DNA of 64,000 nucleotides from Saururus chinensis (Eukaryota > Streptophyta > Magnoliopsida > Piperales > Saururaceae). This document shows positions 1 through 13,138 of this stretch, one piece after another (position 1 is the first letter of the stretch; the number at the start of each line of letters is the position of its first letter). A program made the position numbers and the translations under genes. The DNA lies in NCBI GenBank assembly GCA_035235625.1, contig CP141144.1:28889014-28953013 (forward strand), given 5' to 3'. The notes beneath the pieces are model-generated. The model was not told the origin of the DNA. It ran no database searches and worked only from the letters and a program-made list of their open reading frames with translations.

Positions 1-429
1 CATATTACCACATGTATATTCTAAACAAAATTGTGATTATTTTTTGTTGATTTCAAATGGTTTTTCTTGAGATTTGAACAGGTAAGAATGTTAGAAATAG
101 GATGACTTGTTTAAGAAGACAAGTTGTATTATGCATGATTGATTTTACTAAATGATGTCACATGTTTAGGAGGAGTTGATTTGTAAATTTGACGTAGTTT
201 TAATTTTAATTTTCTTTTATCATTCTAGTTTTGAATTTTGTAGGTAAATTCACTGCAAACCCTCATGAGACACAACTCGTCCACTAGTGTAAGCTGAGGG
301 TTTAAAAGCTTGTTGCATATGCTAAATACAATTGAGATTTCCTGCGGAAGTGGAGTAGTTAGTTTTGTTTTCTATTATTTTCATTTCTGCTTTGCTCAAG
401 GACTAGCAAAAAGTAGGTTTGGGGGTATT
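1..429 (+). mobile_element. 3' internal end of Ty3-type element A2 (Athila/Tat-like), cut by window edge
   Basis: This stretch matches the last few hundred internal bases of element A (about 30475-30793) in the same order and orientation. It ends in a purine-rich run (411-429, core AGGTTTGGGGG), which is the plus-strand primer tract expected just before a 3' LTR. The LTR follows at once. It is non-coding. The rest of the element lies off the left edge, so its state cannot be judged. Confidence 0.75.
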
Positions 430-1888
430 TGATGCACTGAAATAATGTTCAATAAAATATTTTTAAATTTCAAATTGCAATCCTATTTTATGTTATGTCA
501 TTGCTTATTTGGGCTATTTATGTTTTGAATAGGTTAGCTAGACCTTAATTGAGTTTATATGTCTAAACAGGCTTCAACAGGATCCAACTGGAAGAGGAAG
601 TGAAGCCCAACTACCCAAAGTTATTTAAAAGTCAACAATGGGCTCTTAATGGTTTAAACATGTATAGAATGGTCGAACACAACCTTGTGGACCCGTTGGA
701 TTTGAGATTTGCATCAAGAGAACTAAATTAGAAAAGAAGCTGATTCGGACAGATTGACACAGTCATAGTATTTTGACCATATCTTTCTCTGTATAACTCG
801 GATGGATACAATTCGGATGGCATTGGTAAGAAGACCTTTGTGGCTACATTTCTTATTTCAGTAAGAAATTCCAAATTCCAAAGCTTTATGTGTCGAATTT
901 GGCATGCAAATGGACAGCTAGTAAACTAACCTGAGGCCAGCACATTAAGCATATTTTCATTGATTTTGATTGATACACATAAGGAAAAATAATGAAGCTA
1001 ATTAGATATTAAAAGGAAGATTCAAAGATACTTATTTACTAAATAAATTATGGATTTATTTAATTTATTTAGTATCTAATCATTGCCAAAGAAGCAACCA
1101 ATCAGGATGCAATCTAGAAATATGATTTCACTTTCCTCTTTGAAGCAACCCCTTCTATTCCTATAAATAGAGGGGTGGACGTGATAGATGAATAATCCCC
1201 TCCTCTTTGGAGCTCTCTTCTCCTATTTTCTTCTCTCATTTTGTATTTTTGTTTTTAGTTTTATTGTAATGGCTTTCTAAGCTCTCAAGCTAAGGCTAGA
1301 GGTGATTTGTAACAATCTAATAGAGTTCAATTCATGTTTCATCAATGGTTTCTAGTAAGTATTGTTTATTTGAAGTGATGTTTATTTAATATTATTTGTC
1401 TTCTTGTTTCTTTGTGATTTAAATACATAAGATGCTTGAAGGCTCTTCTTCTTGATCTTTTGTTATTTGGATACATAGAAATCTTTAAGAGACAATTATT
1501 TTTATCCTTCATCTACCCAAAGTATTTTCTATCTTTAATTTCAATTTTAATGTTCATATCTTCCGGATAGATAGAATCTTCATTCGATTCTAACTGAGAT
1601 AACATGATACATGAAGAACATCATTAGATGTTACAATGATCCTTAATGCCTTAGTGTTTTCTCATCTTGATTTATTGACTCTATATTGCCTCAATACTCT
1701 TCTACTCTTTCTTTCTTAATTTTTTCTTCCTCTATTTTTTTATAACTATTTTCTTTGTTGCACAAGGCTTTCCCTGTAGATCGACCTTGTCTACTACAAT
1801 TGGCAAGTAAAAAAAATCTGAATTTGACTTCTTAATAGTCTTGGTTCAGACGTAACAATCTTAATAGTCTTGGTTCAGACGTAACAAT
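430..1888 (+). repeat. LTR of element A2 (forward copy), family A
   Basis: It begins TGATGCACTG, as do the element A LTRs, and ends near ...GACGTAACAA. It carries the family features seen in A: a run near 1165 that reads as CTATAAATAG (TATA-like) and a promoter-proximal CT-rich stretch. It is about 250 bases longer than the element A LTRs because of a segment around 880-1110 that those lack, so it belongs to a sister subfamily. The last 29 bases (1831-1859) are repeated in tandem at 1860-1888. Confidence 0.8.
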
Positions 1889-1893
1889 CAATT

Positions 1894-3336
1894 TGTTGTT
1901 ACGTCTGAACCAAGACTATGAAGAAGTCAAATCCAGATTTGTTTTACTTGCCAATTGTAGTAGACAAGGTCGATCCACAGGGAAAGCCTTGTCCAACAAA
2001 GAAAATTGTTACGAACAAGTAGAGGAAAGAAAAATTAAGAAAGAAAGAGTAGAAGAGTATTGAGGCAATATAGAGTCAAGAAATCAAGATGAGAAAACAC
2101 TAAGGCATTAAGGATCATTGTAACATCTAATGATGTTCTTCATGTATCATGTTATCTTAGTTAGAATAAAATGAAGATTCTATCTAACTGGAAGATATGA
2201 ACATTAAAATTAAAATTAAAGATAGAAAATACTTTAGATAGATGGAGGATAAAAATAATTGTCTCTTAAAGATTTCTATGTTTCCAAATCACAAAAGATC
2301 AAGAAGAAGAGCCTTCAAACATCTTATGTATCCAAATCACTAAGAAACAAGAAAAAGAACAATATTAAATAAATATCACGTTAAATAAACAATACTTACT
2401 TAAAACCATTGATAAAACATGAATTGAACTTCATTAGATTGTTACAAATCACCTTTAGCCTTAGCTTGAGAGCTTAGAAAACCATTACAATAAAACTAAA
2501 AACAAAAATATAAAAGAAGAGAAGAAAATAGGAGAAGAGAGCTCCAAAGAGGAGAGGATTATTCATCTATCACGTCCACCCCTCTATTTATACGAATAGA
2601 AGGGGTTGCTTCAAAGAGGAAAGTGAAATCATATCTCTAGATTGCATCCTGATTGATTGCCTGATTGGTTGCTTCTTTGGCAATGATTAGATACTAAATA
2701 AATCACATAAATTAATAATTTATTTAGCAAAGAAGTATCTTTGAATCTTCTTTTAGATATCTAATCAGCCTCATTGTCTTTCCTTATGTGTATCAATCAC
2801 AACTAATGAAAAGATTCTGCATGTGCTGGCCTCGGGTTAGTTTATTAGCTGTCTAATTGCATGCCAAATTCGACCCATATATCTTCGGAATATGGTATTT
2901 TTTCTTGAAATAACAAATGTATCTACAGAAGTCTTCTTTCCATTGCCACCAGAATCGTATCCATCCAAATTATACAGAGAAAGATATGGTCAAAATACTG
3001 AGGTTGTGTCAATCTGTCCGAATCAACTTCTTTCCTAATTTAGTTCTCTTGATGCAAATCTCAAATCCAACGGGTCCACAAGGTTATGTTCAACCATTCC
3101 ATGCATGTTTAGACCATTAAGAGCCCATTCTTGACTTTTAAATAGCTTTGGGTAGTTGGGCTTCACTTCCTCTTCTAGTTGGATCTTGTTGAAGCATGTT
3201 TAGACATGTAAACTCAATTAAGGTCCAACTAACCTATTCAAAACATAAATAACCCAAATAAGCAATGACTTAACACAAAATAAGATTGTAATTTAAAATT
3301 TTAAAACATTTTATTGGACATTATTTCAGTGCATCA
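1894..3336 (-). repeat. LTR of family A, inverted copy (palindrome with 430-1888)
   Basis: The reverse complement of 3336-1894 is a full-length LTR of the same subfamily as 430-1888, from TGATGCACTG to ACGTAACAACA. By eye the two copies are above 90 percent identical. Four bases beyond its inner end (1890-1893, AATT) match the first bases after the 5' LTR of element A, so this was a 5' LTR lying in minus orientation. The two LTRs meet end to end with only about 5 bases between them. Confidence 0.8.
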
Positions 3337-4287
3337 TCTACTCATCATGATCTACCTTAGGTTCATATTTGGAGTCTTTCTAACATGAAAATTTTTTGGG
3401 GTTTATTTTAAATTCAAAACCTGAATTTTTGACACACATTTCAATGCAATTTGAACTTCTATGTTGTTTATTATTGTTATATCTTTATTCCTAGTGTATT
3501 CCTAGCTCTAGATTATTTTATGTGTCAATTAATCTAGATGGGAAAAACGAAGAAGCAAAAGACAGTCAAGTCAAGCATAGGGAACCCTGGATCATCTAGC
3601 AGTGGGTTAGACAATGTTAGACATATTATTTTAGAGACTGTACTAGGTTGGATAGAGGCCAAACTATATTAGATGGATTACTTTTCAGCATTTCCACATT
3701 AGGATAGTAGGCTTACCCTATGCTAGTTCAGTAGTGGTTAGGATCACTCTGCTCGGAGGATAATGGTGCACTCAAAGGGTTCGAGGAGGAGTTTAGGTGA
3801 GAGTGACACCTGGCATTATTACCACTATTACTACTTGTAAGAGTATAGATCTCACATTCCGTTTGCTGAATATTATTTCACACCAAACAATGATTGACTG
3901 GTAATTTGTTTGGTTTGCCATGAGGGCCTAAGCTATAGGTGTCCTTGCTTGCGCACTCGACGACATGGGACTTAAGACATCTTCATGTGATTGCTCAATA
4001 TGATTTGGAATGCTAGGAAGGAGAGAGTAGATAGAACAATAGCATGATTGCTACACCTCCGAACACAAACACATTTAGAGCTTGATCTACCTTCTACCAT
4101 ATTTGGGAGGAATATGGAGTTTTTGCAAGGCCACACACATGAGTTGTTGCCATATTCCTACATATTATGCCTTTCACAATGGGGCATGTTAGAGTACCCA
4201 AAGTAGAGCCTACCATGACAGGGATGAGACCTATGGACCTTGGAATTGTTCGACGAATGTTATCTTACCATTGGTGACGATTCCTAG
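3337..4287 (+). other. Unassigned segment with decayed coding traces
   Basis: An ATG at 3540 opens a lysine- and serine-rich start (MGKTKKQK, then GNPGSSSSG). Broken reading follows to about 4260, including a stretch around 3850-3900 that reads FAEYYFTPNND. I do not recognise the family. It may be the start of a retroelement ORF1 or gag, since retroelement pieces flank it on both sides. Similar-looking broken coding resumes after the C-type LTR at about 5602-5790, which may mean that LTR interrupted it. Confidence 0.3.
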
Positions 4288-5601
4288 CGTATAGATATTA
4301 ATATTTTAATTTAATTATTAATTAATTTGGGTACTATTAGTAGTTTAGGCATGTATTTGAATCAAGTTGGGATTTTATGTATGTACTACATTTTTAAAAT
4401 ATATATTTTTATATTTTGTAGGTAATATGCACTTATCGAGGTCCTTGGACAATGAAAAAATTATTTAGAAACACTCTTGACACACTTTAAAATGATTCAG
4501 ACAACATTTTGGAGTTGGAAACAAGTTGAAAATTAATATGGATGTGAAGAAATAGCTTAATGAACATAGTAGAAAATTGGACAAGAATATGGACTGTCCA
4601 GTGAACAGACTTGGCTTCCTAAATAGAAACTGGACACAAAAATAAATATATCCAAATTGTTGAAATAGGATAGCCGTTCAATCAGGCATGCAAGGCGTTC
4701 GAACGGGATAATGTGTAGTTTCCTATTTTAGACTAGTTTTGAGTCATTTTCCTATTAAACTTCCTCCTATGATTTTTATGCTTATATAAAGTCATATGGG
4801 GCTAGAAATTGATGAATTTCAGTAGACTTTCTAAAGAGAAAAATGGAGAAGAAGATGGAAAAGCATTCAAAGGTTTCTATAGAGATTCTAGAGTCTTCTT
4901 CTACCATGCAAGGCTAAATTTTCTTTTACTTAGGAGTTGATGAAACTATAGATAAGTTTTCCTTTCTTTCTTTTTTTTAATTTAGATCTTAGCTATATGA
5001 AAAGGATTTCCTTTTTAATGGAAGAGTTTTTCATGTTTATTCAAATCTATGTTGATTTATTGTTTTGTAGATGATAGATTGATGTGGTTTTGAGATTTAC
5101 ATTGATTCTAATTTCTATGATTTAGATGAGATGGTCATGCAATAGTTTTAATGCTCATATAATTAATGAACGGGATGAGTTATACTAAGATTAGACAAGT
5201 CATATCTATAGTTTAGTTTAGTGTAGATGATTCTTATTATTGCTGAAGATAGTTCATGTCATGGATTTAATTATTGATTCTTTCTAAAGTAATTCTAGTT
5301 TGTAGCTAAGAATACTTTTTCATATTCACACTAAATTTAGATTAAAGTTTAATAAATTATTATAGTTCTATAGTGGATTTAATTTCCTAAGTAATTTTCA
5401 TTATATTGATCTCTTCCTTTTAGTCTCGTTGCTTATTTTCTTTGATAAATTTGAGGTTAAGTTCTTTTAGTTTTTAATCAACAAATTCTTCCCATATATT
5501 TAGTAATTAATTCATCCATTCCTGATGTTCAATAACCCTTAAATACTTATCCTAGTATAATTACCTTGTACACTTACAATGGGTTTAATTATAAATGATC
5601 A
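4288..5601 (+). repeat. Truncated LTR of family C
   Basis: It matches bases about 59070-60379 of the 5' LTR of element C in order, including the shared phrases TGCACTTATCGAGGT, GCTTAATGAA and the terminal ATAAAYGATCA. About 115 bases of the LTR's left end are not visible here. Sequence after 5601 does not continue into a primer site, so this is either a solo LTR that lost its left end or a fragment. Its position splits the uncertain coding-like segments at 3540-4280 and 5602-5790. Confidence 0.7.
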
Positions 5602-7665
5602 AGGGTGCAAAAAATGCAGCATTAGAGCCACCAGCACTTATAGTTGGTGATTGTTTAGAGACTATAGGAGAGTTCAAATTATTTCAGGATGTTGTGTCTA
5701 GCAATTTAGTACCTTTAATCACTTGATCAGATCTTGCTTTCCACGAGCAGATAGTGAGGGGGAGTAGAGTGGAGATGATGATGATGTAGCTGTGTATTGG
5801 TATTATATTCATTTTGTATCACTTTTCATGTAATTCATTTCTTTAAAACTTGTTCAATTGTTTATGTTTCATTGTGATGATGACATGTACTCTTAATGAA
5901 AATGATTTTTAGTGTGGGATATGTAATGGACATGTGTTGGTTTGATGGTTTTATTTAATTTCATGTCTATATGTGATGTTTATAAATTGATGGAGCTTCA
6001 TTGAGTATTTTTTTAAATATTAATCTAACTTTTTGTCTATTTATGTCAAAAATGGGGAAAAGTGATTAATAAAAATCAAAATATTTTTTTTATAATTGAT
6101 TGGACAATGCTATGCAAATCAATTTAATTTTCAATGTGCAAGATATATACAGGTTTATAGGAGGCTTTTCAAGCTCAATTCTAAATAAATGAGTTTACGT
6201 TAATTGAATCTATGTTAAGTCTTTGTAGTGTCAAGTTATTTTGTGTAATTTGAAAGTCAATGCACTATGTTAAGAGTTGTAATTTTATTTTAATTTTTAA
6301 ATATGTAGTGTTTTGACAAGAAATAGCCCAAAGAAGAGATTATAAGAATATATGAGTCATATGTCTAGTTTATTGGGTGATTTTTTTGTTAAAATTATGT
6401 CAAGAAACCATGTGTAGTATCGAGTCTTAGAATTTTATTTAAGGTTCTTGTGGTTGAGTTAGATTTAGAATTGGCAAACTTGAAACATAAGAGTAGACAT
6501 ATTCTTATTGATTAAGGCGGAAAACTGAGGAATATTGAAGGGTTTTGAAGTTTATCCCAATCACATTTGCATAAAAAAATCACTTAGAAAGGTTTTAGAA
6601 ATTATTTCAAAGGTATCAGAAGGTTTTAGTGTAAAAATGACAAAAAGGTAAAATTAGAGGCAAAACGATTAGTCACTGCAAAACAAGGCTTATCAAACGA
6701 TTGATCACCCATTAATTCATCTTTGTACAAAACAAAGCTAAGAGTTATTAATCGAGCACTCTCATGAATCAATCAATCACTTGGAGTATCATGCACATTA
6801 CAAAAAATGACTCATAAATTGCTATTTACAACAATCGATTGTTACAAGGATTGGTTGCTCTAATTAAGACATTCCGATTTCAATTCCATTCCATATTCAA
6901 GTATAAGTGCTAAACTAACTTAAGGAGAAATATAATGGTTATGAAATCACAAAATTTGATAGAGGAAAACCTAGAGAAGACTAGATAAAAAGGGCTTACA
7001 CCTTTGCTTATTGTATTCAAAAGCAGAATTCGCATAAAGCTTTGAGTTAAAGATCCATAGTAAATTAAATATGACAATCTATAATCAAAGGAGCTTATAC
7101 ATAGAGATTTCAAAGAAGTGTTGCAGCATATCTTCAATGAGATATTGAAGATTTCCAAAAGATTAAAGTCAATACAATTAGAGGTGCTTGTTGATGACTA
7201 GAAGAAGATAGAGACAAGGCAAGGAGGAGAAAGTTTTAAGTGCTGGAGGGAGGGGACTCGAAGGCCAACAACAATGATCTAAAGAAGAAGAGCTTGTGAT
7301 ATATTCTAAACAAGGTTAGTAGTTTGCTTGTGTCTATGTAAAGTTTTAGTTTCTAGTGCTTGTGATGGTGATTGAATGATGGTTGATTAATTGATTCATT
7401 GTGAGTGAGATTTAAGAGAATATAAGTTTAATTCTTATTAAAAAAAATTGTGCAAAGAGGCTAGAACTATTAATTCTTACTTGTAAAAGTACTAGTTTTC
7501 ATAGCAACCTAGTGATCCGCTAGGTCAATTAGATGGATATTAACCTAGTGATCACAAGTTGTTGCAATTTGGATTGAAGGAAATCATGAATTAGGTGTAT
7601 GTGAAAGAGAGATCATTGTACACTGGAAGGCTGATTGTCATTATATAGTTCAGCCATATTTTGGA
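5602..7665. other. AT-rich intergenic or decayed repeat sequence, no gene recognised
   Basis: Bases 5602-5790 read as broken coding with no recognised family. From 5800 to 7665 the DNA is AT-rich with no long open frame. Around 6660-6850 there are several near-repeats of the form AATCGATTG/CGATTGATCA, of a kind often seen in plant retroelement LTRs, but no pair of ends could be fixed. I see no gene here. Confidence 0.4.
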
Positions 7666-10600
7666 TGTTATGACCCAATTCAATATCCTTTGTCATTTCC
7701 AAGAACGGAAACGTAGTGCACTAGCATAAAAGGATCTATTTTGAATAGGCCACCAAGCAACATCTACATAGACCAAGATACGCAAACTAATCTAAAAAGA
7801 ATGTTGTCACGTGTAAAGAATATTCCTAGAATTGGAGTATTATATGTCACGCGGGGGCGACTAAGTTGCATTGCAGAAGACTTTAACCCCTTAATCGGGC
7901 ATTTAATACATACATGGAGTCATGCACCTTTAATCTTTTGTAAAAGAGAAATATGGTAAAATAAAAGATGATATTAACTCTGAAATACATCCTCAAACTT
8001 AACCCACAAACTTAACATCGTGAACCAACATGTGTTTGGAATTAGAAAGTCTCAGACAAGTCTAAAAGTAGAAGATACACGAGTTGGAAACATAGTAACC
8101 TACACATAGAGTTCTATGATCATAATAACATAAATTAGAAGCCAAAATAACATCTGGTAGCATCTATGCTTAATCCCATGCATATCCCAGTCATCCCCTC
8201 ATACATGGAATAATCAATTGCATGTCATACCATGCAGCCCCAAAATAAAACATAGAAAAATGGGTGAGTAAAACTCAGTAAGGTTTGAACTACGGTAACA
8301 TTAATTAAGAAATAACCACAACACATCAACATGGTAATTTAGATCCACATTTCACCTAATATTCACATTACTTATTAATTCCCTTACCATCCCCCTATTT
8401 ATCCATAAGTAGCTCATTCATATGAATCATGGCATGCATAACCACATTAAGGAAAAAATTCATCCTGTATAATAAATGATTCACACACAATTATGCATAT
8501 CAAGCTATTCTCCTTCATAGTATTCAACCTGCATCACATTTGTCTTCAGCACGTAATCACATAATGCATATTCATATCATTCATTCATAGATCATTCACT
8601 CTACATGATAAGAGTCTCAATCACACGATACTATATCATGTATAATAAATCTATTCACATGTGTCACAAAATCTCAATTATCCCTACACAACCTGTGTAA
8701 CATCGGAATAATATTATCTCATATACGTGCATCATCAACAAATGGTGAATGTCTTTATCATGGATAGAATACAATCAAGCCACACGGGCTGGACGTATTC
8801 CGATTTCCACACAGGAAAAATAAAGTGTTTGGGGTAGAAAGTCTGCTTGCCTAGGACAATTCTAGCCAAGAACATCTGAATTCTCACACAGAGAACCAAG
8901 AGCAGGTTTCACCTAGGAACATCTTCTGTGGCGGGAAGAATTTGAATTACTACACAGGGAACCTAGAACACGTGGTAGCCGGTGCACGAAGGCATACTAC
9001 TCTGGATTCTCTGGGTCCAGATGACTATCTCAAGAAATCTCAACCACAAGACAAGTACACAACTCATCCTCATTCAACTCAACTCAATATTAATTCAGAT
9101 CGACTCAACCTAAGGAGTATACATGTTACACACAGGAACTCAAATCAAAATCATGTCCTTTCTAACCAACGAATTTCCAATAAGCCCATGATTGATTAAT
9201 CCGACATGCAATCTCACATCATTACATACAATCAATCAACCACGACTAAACTCGATAAAGTCTCGATTGAAAATCTATTTTATGATGCATGCAACATAGT
9301 ACATACGTGGGCAAAACAAAGATAAAACCTATTCATAAATTGGGCCCCCATCAGCCCTTCATTCATCATTCATAACCATAATGTTAAGCATCATATTCCC
9401 CACATGTGTGTGTACATGGTAGAAACATTCAACTCTAAGCATAATATCATGCCTTGTAAATAACTCCTCATCATACCACACATGCTTTTTAACTATCAAT
9501 TCATGGTTTCTAATTTAAATCATGGGTGAAAACAAATGGAAAACCATCAATCAAGTCAGGTGTAACCTCATGCTAAACCTATGCAAGAATATTCACACCA
9601 CACTTGAATCTAGTCATAGCACCATTAATCACCCATAATTTAATCACATAATACGAAAACATTTTAGTTCATTCTTATGCTACAATGTTGCTGGAATCAT
9701 GCTTAAAACATAAGGAATCATTCAATCATAAATTCAAGATAAACATTCCTAACATGTATAGCCAAACAATATGCAATTTCACAAGATATATAAATACTCT
9801 TCATAATTTCCAACATTAATAATAACATGCCCTTCTAGTGGCTCATTCTAGCATAAATTACTCCACATAAACGTTGGAAGTGGTATTTAAGAGTAAAAAC
9901 ATAAAAAAAAAGTAAAATAGCCAAAACTGCACTACAGCCGTTCAATCGGCCTGCAAGGCCATTCGAACACCAACATAGTGGCTCTGGTTTGTCTTCCCCA
10001 CTTTAAATTCAAAGCCAAAACTTCACATACACCATTAAAACTCCCAAATCCTACTCCCAAACATCACCATAATCAAATCCATGCTTCTAGAATATCAAAT
10101 TTAGTCATCATTAAACATAAACCCTAAGAAATCACATCAAACATTACACCTTTCACAAATCACCATTAAAGCTCATAATCATGGAACCCATTTCAAAATC
10201 CTATAAAAACTTAAATTCCAATCACATAAATGATTAAGACCAAAGCCCTTACCTTCCAGCAAGTTCTTAATTCGAAATGGCTCCTTAAACTCCTTTAAAG
10301 CTTACCCAAAAATATGATTTTTATTAATACTTCTCAAATCCAATTTTAAAACACCTAAAACTTTCAAGAACAAGTAGATTTAGGGTTCAAGAGACCCAAA
10401 AACGAAATTCAAAACATTAGGTTTTGAAATTGAAACCCAAATCAGTAGTTTTTGAGTGAAAATCGAGATTAATCCAAAGCAAATGAAGGGATTTTGAAAT
10501 TTTAACCAAAACCCTAATGGATTAATGAAACATTAAGCAAAATCATACCTTGATCTCCTTTCTCCTATTGGAAAATTGAGATTAGGCTCCTAACTCCAAG

Positions 10601-10690
10601 TCTTAGCCCTTTCCCAATTGGGAAAGTGACTAGGTCATTCCTTTTATAGCGAAGGGTGGAGTAGACCTAATTAACTAGTGGGCTACAAAT
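7666..10690 (+). repeat. Tekay/Del-type LTR (E1), 3' end missing
   Basis: It starts TGTTATGACCC, like the TGTCACGCCCC start of the solo LTR at 15358. It shares the same ordered blocks: CATGCAGCCCCAAAATAAAA at 8233 (against 15804), repeated CATTCATATCA-like strings, and a final section ending in a CTT/CTC-rich 'tttatagcgaagggtggagtagacc' type block. The block near 8930-9030 (GTGGTAGCCGGTGCACGAAG) is typical, from memory, of long chromovirus LTRs of the Del/Tekay group. It is longer than the copy at 15358 over the same span and stops matching at about 10690. Confidence 0.65.
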
Positions 10691-10946
10691 AGGGTGCTTT
10701 AAAGCCATTGCATCCAAATAGTGATGTCTCATATCTCATGGTTCACTAATGAAAGATGGAGGCAATACAATTCTCTTTTTAATCTTACGCACATATGTCT
10801 CTCCCAAAGCAACATTGTCAATAATTCCTTGATAGAGTTATGAGCGTATCGTGTGCTAGTTTTGGTACAAAAAACTTAATTTGTTTGTTTCTATTTTACG
10901 ATACATTTCCACAATGAACTGTTAGAACAAATTGCCAACATGTATA
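10691..10946. other. Short unassigned segment
   Basis: This 256-base stretch matches neither the Tekay-type LTR copy at 15358-17905 nor the inverted piece that follows. No open frame or repeat structure was seen. Confidence 0.4.
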
Positions 10947-11215
10947 ATGTAAGATCCCCAAACCTGAACTGGTTTACTTTATTCTATTTAATTGCTTTTG
11001 TGTGGTTTAATGTTAATTTTGATTGGCTTTGACTAAATTAAAGTGGTCAACAAAGTTTTTAACCAAAAATTTCTTTACATTTTAGGTTTTTAAGTTAATT
11101 TAACTCATTTGAAATTTTTGGAAATTTCACTATTTTTCCCAAAAAGTTAGGGTTGGCGGGGCCCACTGTGGGCCCCATGTGTGAAAGTTGAATTTTTAGC
11201 CATAAATGACCCTAA
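10947..11215 (-). repeat. 3' end of a Tekay/Del-type LTR, inverted
   Basis: The reverse complement lines up with about 17640-17905, the right end of the solo LTR. Shared points are the GGGGCCCA block (11158-11176), the AACCAC..-CAGTAAC region and the terminal TTACA. It abuts the inverted chromovirus fragment 11216-12174 and may have inserted in it. Confidence 0.55.
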
Positions 11216-12174
11216 CAATAACAACATTAAACCAAGGGAGAATGCCTCATATGGACTAGAACATATAGCTAGGGCGGATAAGTCCTGAAGTGAGCATCTC
11301 TTGTACAAACCTTTCAATTTCATCCTTTTGCACCTAAGGGTACCAATAGGGGCGAACATTTTCTGGTGGGCACCTCGGCTGAATATGAATGTGGTGATCA
11401 TGAAGGCATGGTGGAGGTAAGGTGGACGGTGTCTGAAAAATTCTATCATATTTGGCCAGCAAAGAGACTAGATCCAATGGCAGGTTAGTGGACTCTAACA
11501 GAAGATCAGTACACAACTATAGTAACAAACCCCTGTTAAAAAAATTTTAAACAGAGTGCATGGGCTGAACTGAGCGAAGAGTACCTGGTTGCTGCCCACA
11601 TAACTAAACCTGTGTGTCACCATAGAAAAAAAATCCATATGCAGGTGCTTGAAATCCCAACTAATAGGTCCGAGGTCTCGGAGCCATTGCACACCAAGTA
11701 TAATATTAGCTCCTTTGGTAGGAAGCAAGAACAAAGCAACGTGAAAGGTATGACCTTGGATCACCAAAGGGATGGAGGGGCATTACACCACTGCTCTACA
11801 AGTATCGCCCATCACTTATGAGCACATCAAAGGAGGTGGATGGCTGAGTGGAACACCCCATCTTATGAGCTACCTGGTCGTTAATGAAGTTATGAGTGCT
11901 TTCGTTGTCCATGAGAATAGAGACAACCTACTGTTTGATGTAACCATCTAATCAAAATGTACGGGGTTCATAGGATCCATCAAAAGCACGCATAAAAATC
12001 TCAGGAACACCCTCTAGTTCTTCACATTAGAAATTATCACCTGTGCCCATACCCTCTTCCATTATCAGAACAGAACCCATACGCTTGCATTTATGACCAG
12101 GCACAAAACGCTCATCACAATCAAAACATAGGCCACGGGAGCGGTGGTCCTCCATTTGAGTAGGGGTAAGGCGC
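11216..12174 (-). mobile_element. Inverted fragment of a D-like chromovirus: zinc knuckle, protease, start of RT
   Basis: Read on the minus strand from 12174, the order is a CCHC zinc knuckle (near 12150-12080), protease, then the RT approach. The translation near 11700-11767 (LLPTKGAN, GVQWLRDLGPI) closely matches element D at 14240-14310. It is a fossil with several breaks and has no LTR of its own. It is cut on one side by element D, whose LTR starts at 12175, and on the other by the inverted Tekay LTR piece. Confidence 0.75.
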
Positions 12175-12501
12175 TGTTACGATCCATAATAATGTGTAAG
12201 CTAGGGAAATTAGTGAGTAGGCTAATCAGTTACTTGAATTATCATAGGATTTGTTTTGGTTTTAATTAGAATTAGTTATGTTAATGCTGATGTAGCTAGA
12301 TGGGTTTCTTATGTAATCTAGTGGATTAGACCAGCCTATTTAGGCATCTACTTTGTAATCATGACTTAATTAAGAATTATATTGCCATAATCTCTACTTT
12401 CTCTCTCCCCGACTCTCCCTTTCTCCCTCACATTCCTTTCTTCTGACTGATATTCCTCTCAATCTTCCTTTCAAATTCATCTTCTCCTCTCAATCTTAAC
12501 A
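12175..12501 (+). repeat. 5' LTR of element D
   Basis: It begins TGTTACGATCC and ends CTTAACA, 327 bases long, and is followed after three bases by a primer site TGGTATCAGAGCC complementary to plant initiator tRNA-Met. The U5-side half is strongly pyrimidine-rich (12395-12490). No 3' partner occurs in the window. Confidence 0.8.
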
Positions 12502-13138
12502 ATTTGGTATCAGAGCCACTGGTCTTTCCTCTAGCCTTTCTTCCATGGCAAACAGCAGGGTCTACAAGAGGAGAACCAGGTCACCGGCCAGGAAAACACT
12601 GGTGTGGAACCAACTATGCCCACAATTCACCAAACTGCTACCGCTCCATCTTTTGTCAATGCCCTTTCGTTTGCAACCGCTGGTCTACCTACATATGTGC
12701 CGGCGTAAACTGCACCGGTCACGTCCACCCCTCCGTCCGCCGTTGTTGGCCAGCCAACCGGTGGCTGGACCATGTTCTGGATGCACTCTCCGGTCTTCAG
12801 ATTCAAACAGTGGAGACACAATGTGTTTTTTTCCAAGAATTGAAGGCCAATCTTCAATCGTCCATGGACTGCCAACAAGCTACACTTGACCAAATATGAA
12901 AGGACTAGGCAGCCTATTTGGTTGCTTTCACAGCGAATCCAACATCCATCCCACCTCCTATCGCACATCCTCCACCAACATCAACCCACCCCCATGGCAA
13001 GGGAATCCTCCAGCGACCCCCTGCTTCATTGTTTCACAAGAGGATAGGCCGCTCTGCACCACCCTCCACCCTTTCGTTGTCCTCCACTAGTGAGGAAGCA
13101 TTCTGGCCACTGCCACTGGGCCAAGTCGCACACCGTCC

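Noticed and set aside
6660-6860. CGATTGATCA/AATCGATTG near-repeats as ends of an inserted element
   Set aside because: No matching pair of ends or target duplication could be found. Left as unassigned.
8201-9700. Repeated CATTCATATCA-like strings as a satellite or CRISPR-like array
   Set aside because: The repeats are irregular, without constant spacing, and fall inside a Tekay-type LTR that has the same texture in its second copy.
12505-12517. TGGTATCAGAGCC as part of a possible tRNA gene
   Set aside because: It is a primer site next to an LTR end. No cloverleaf sequence surrounds it.
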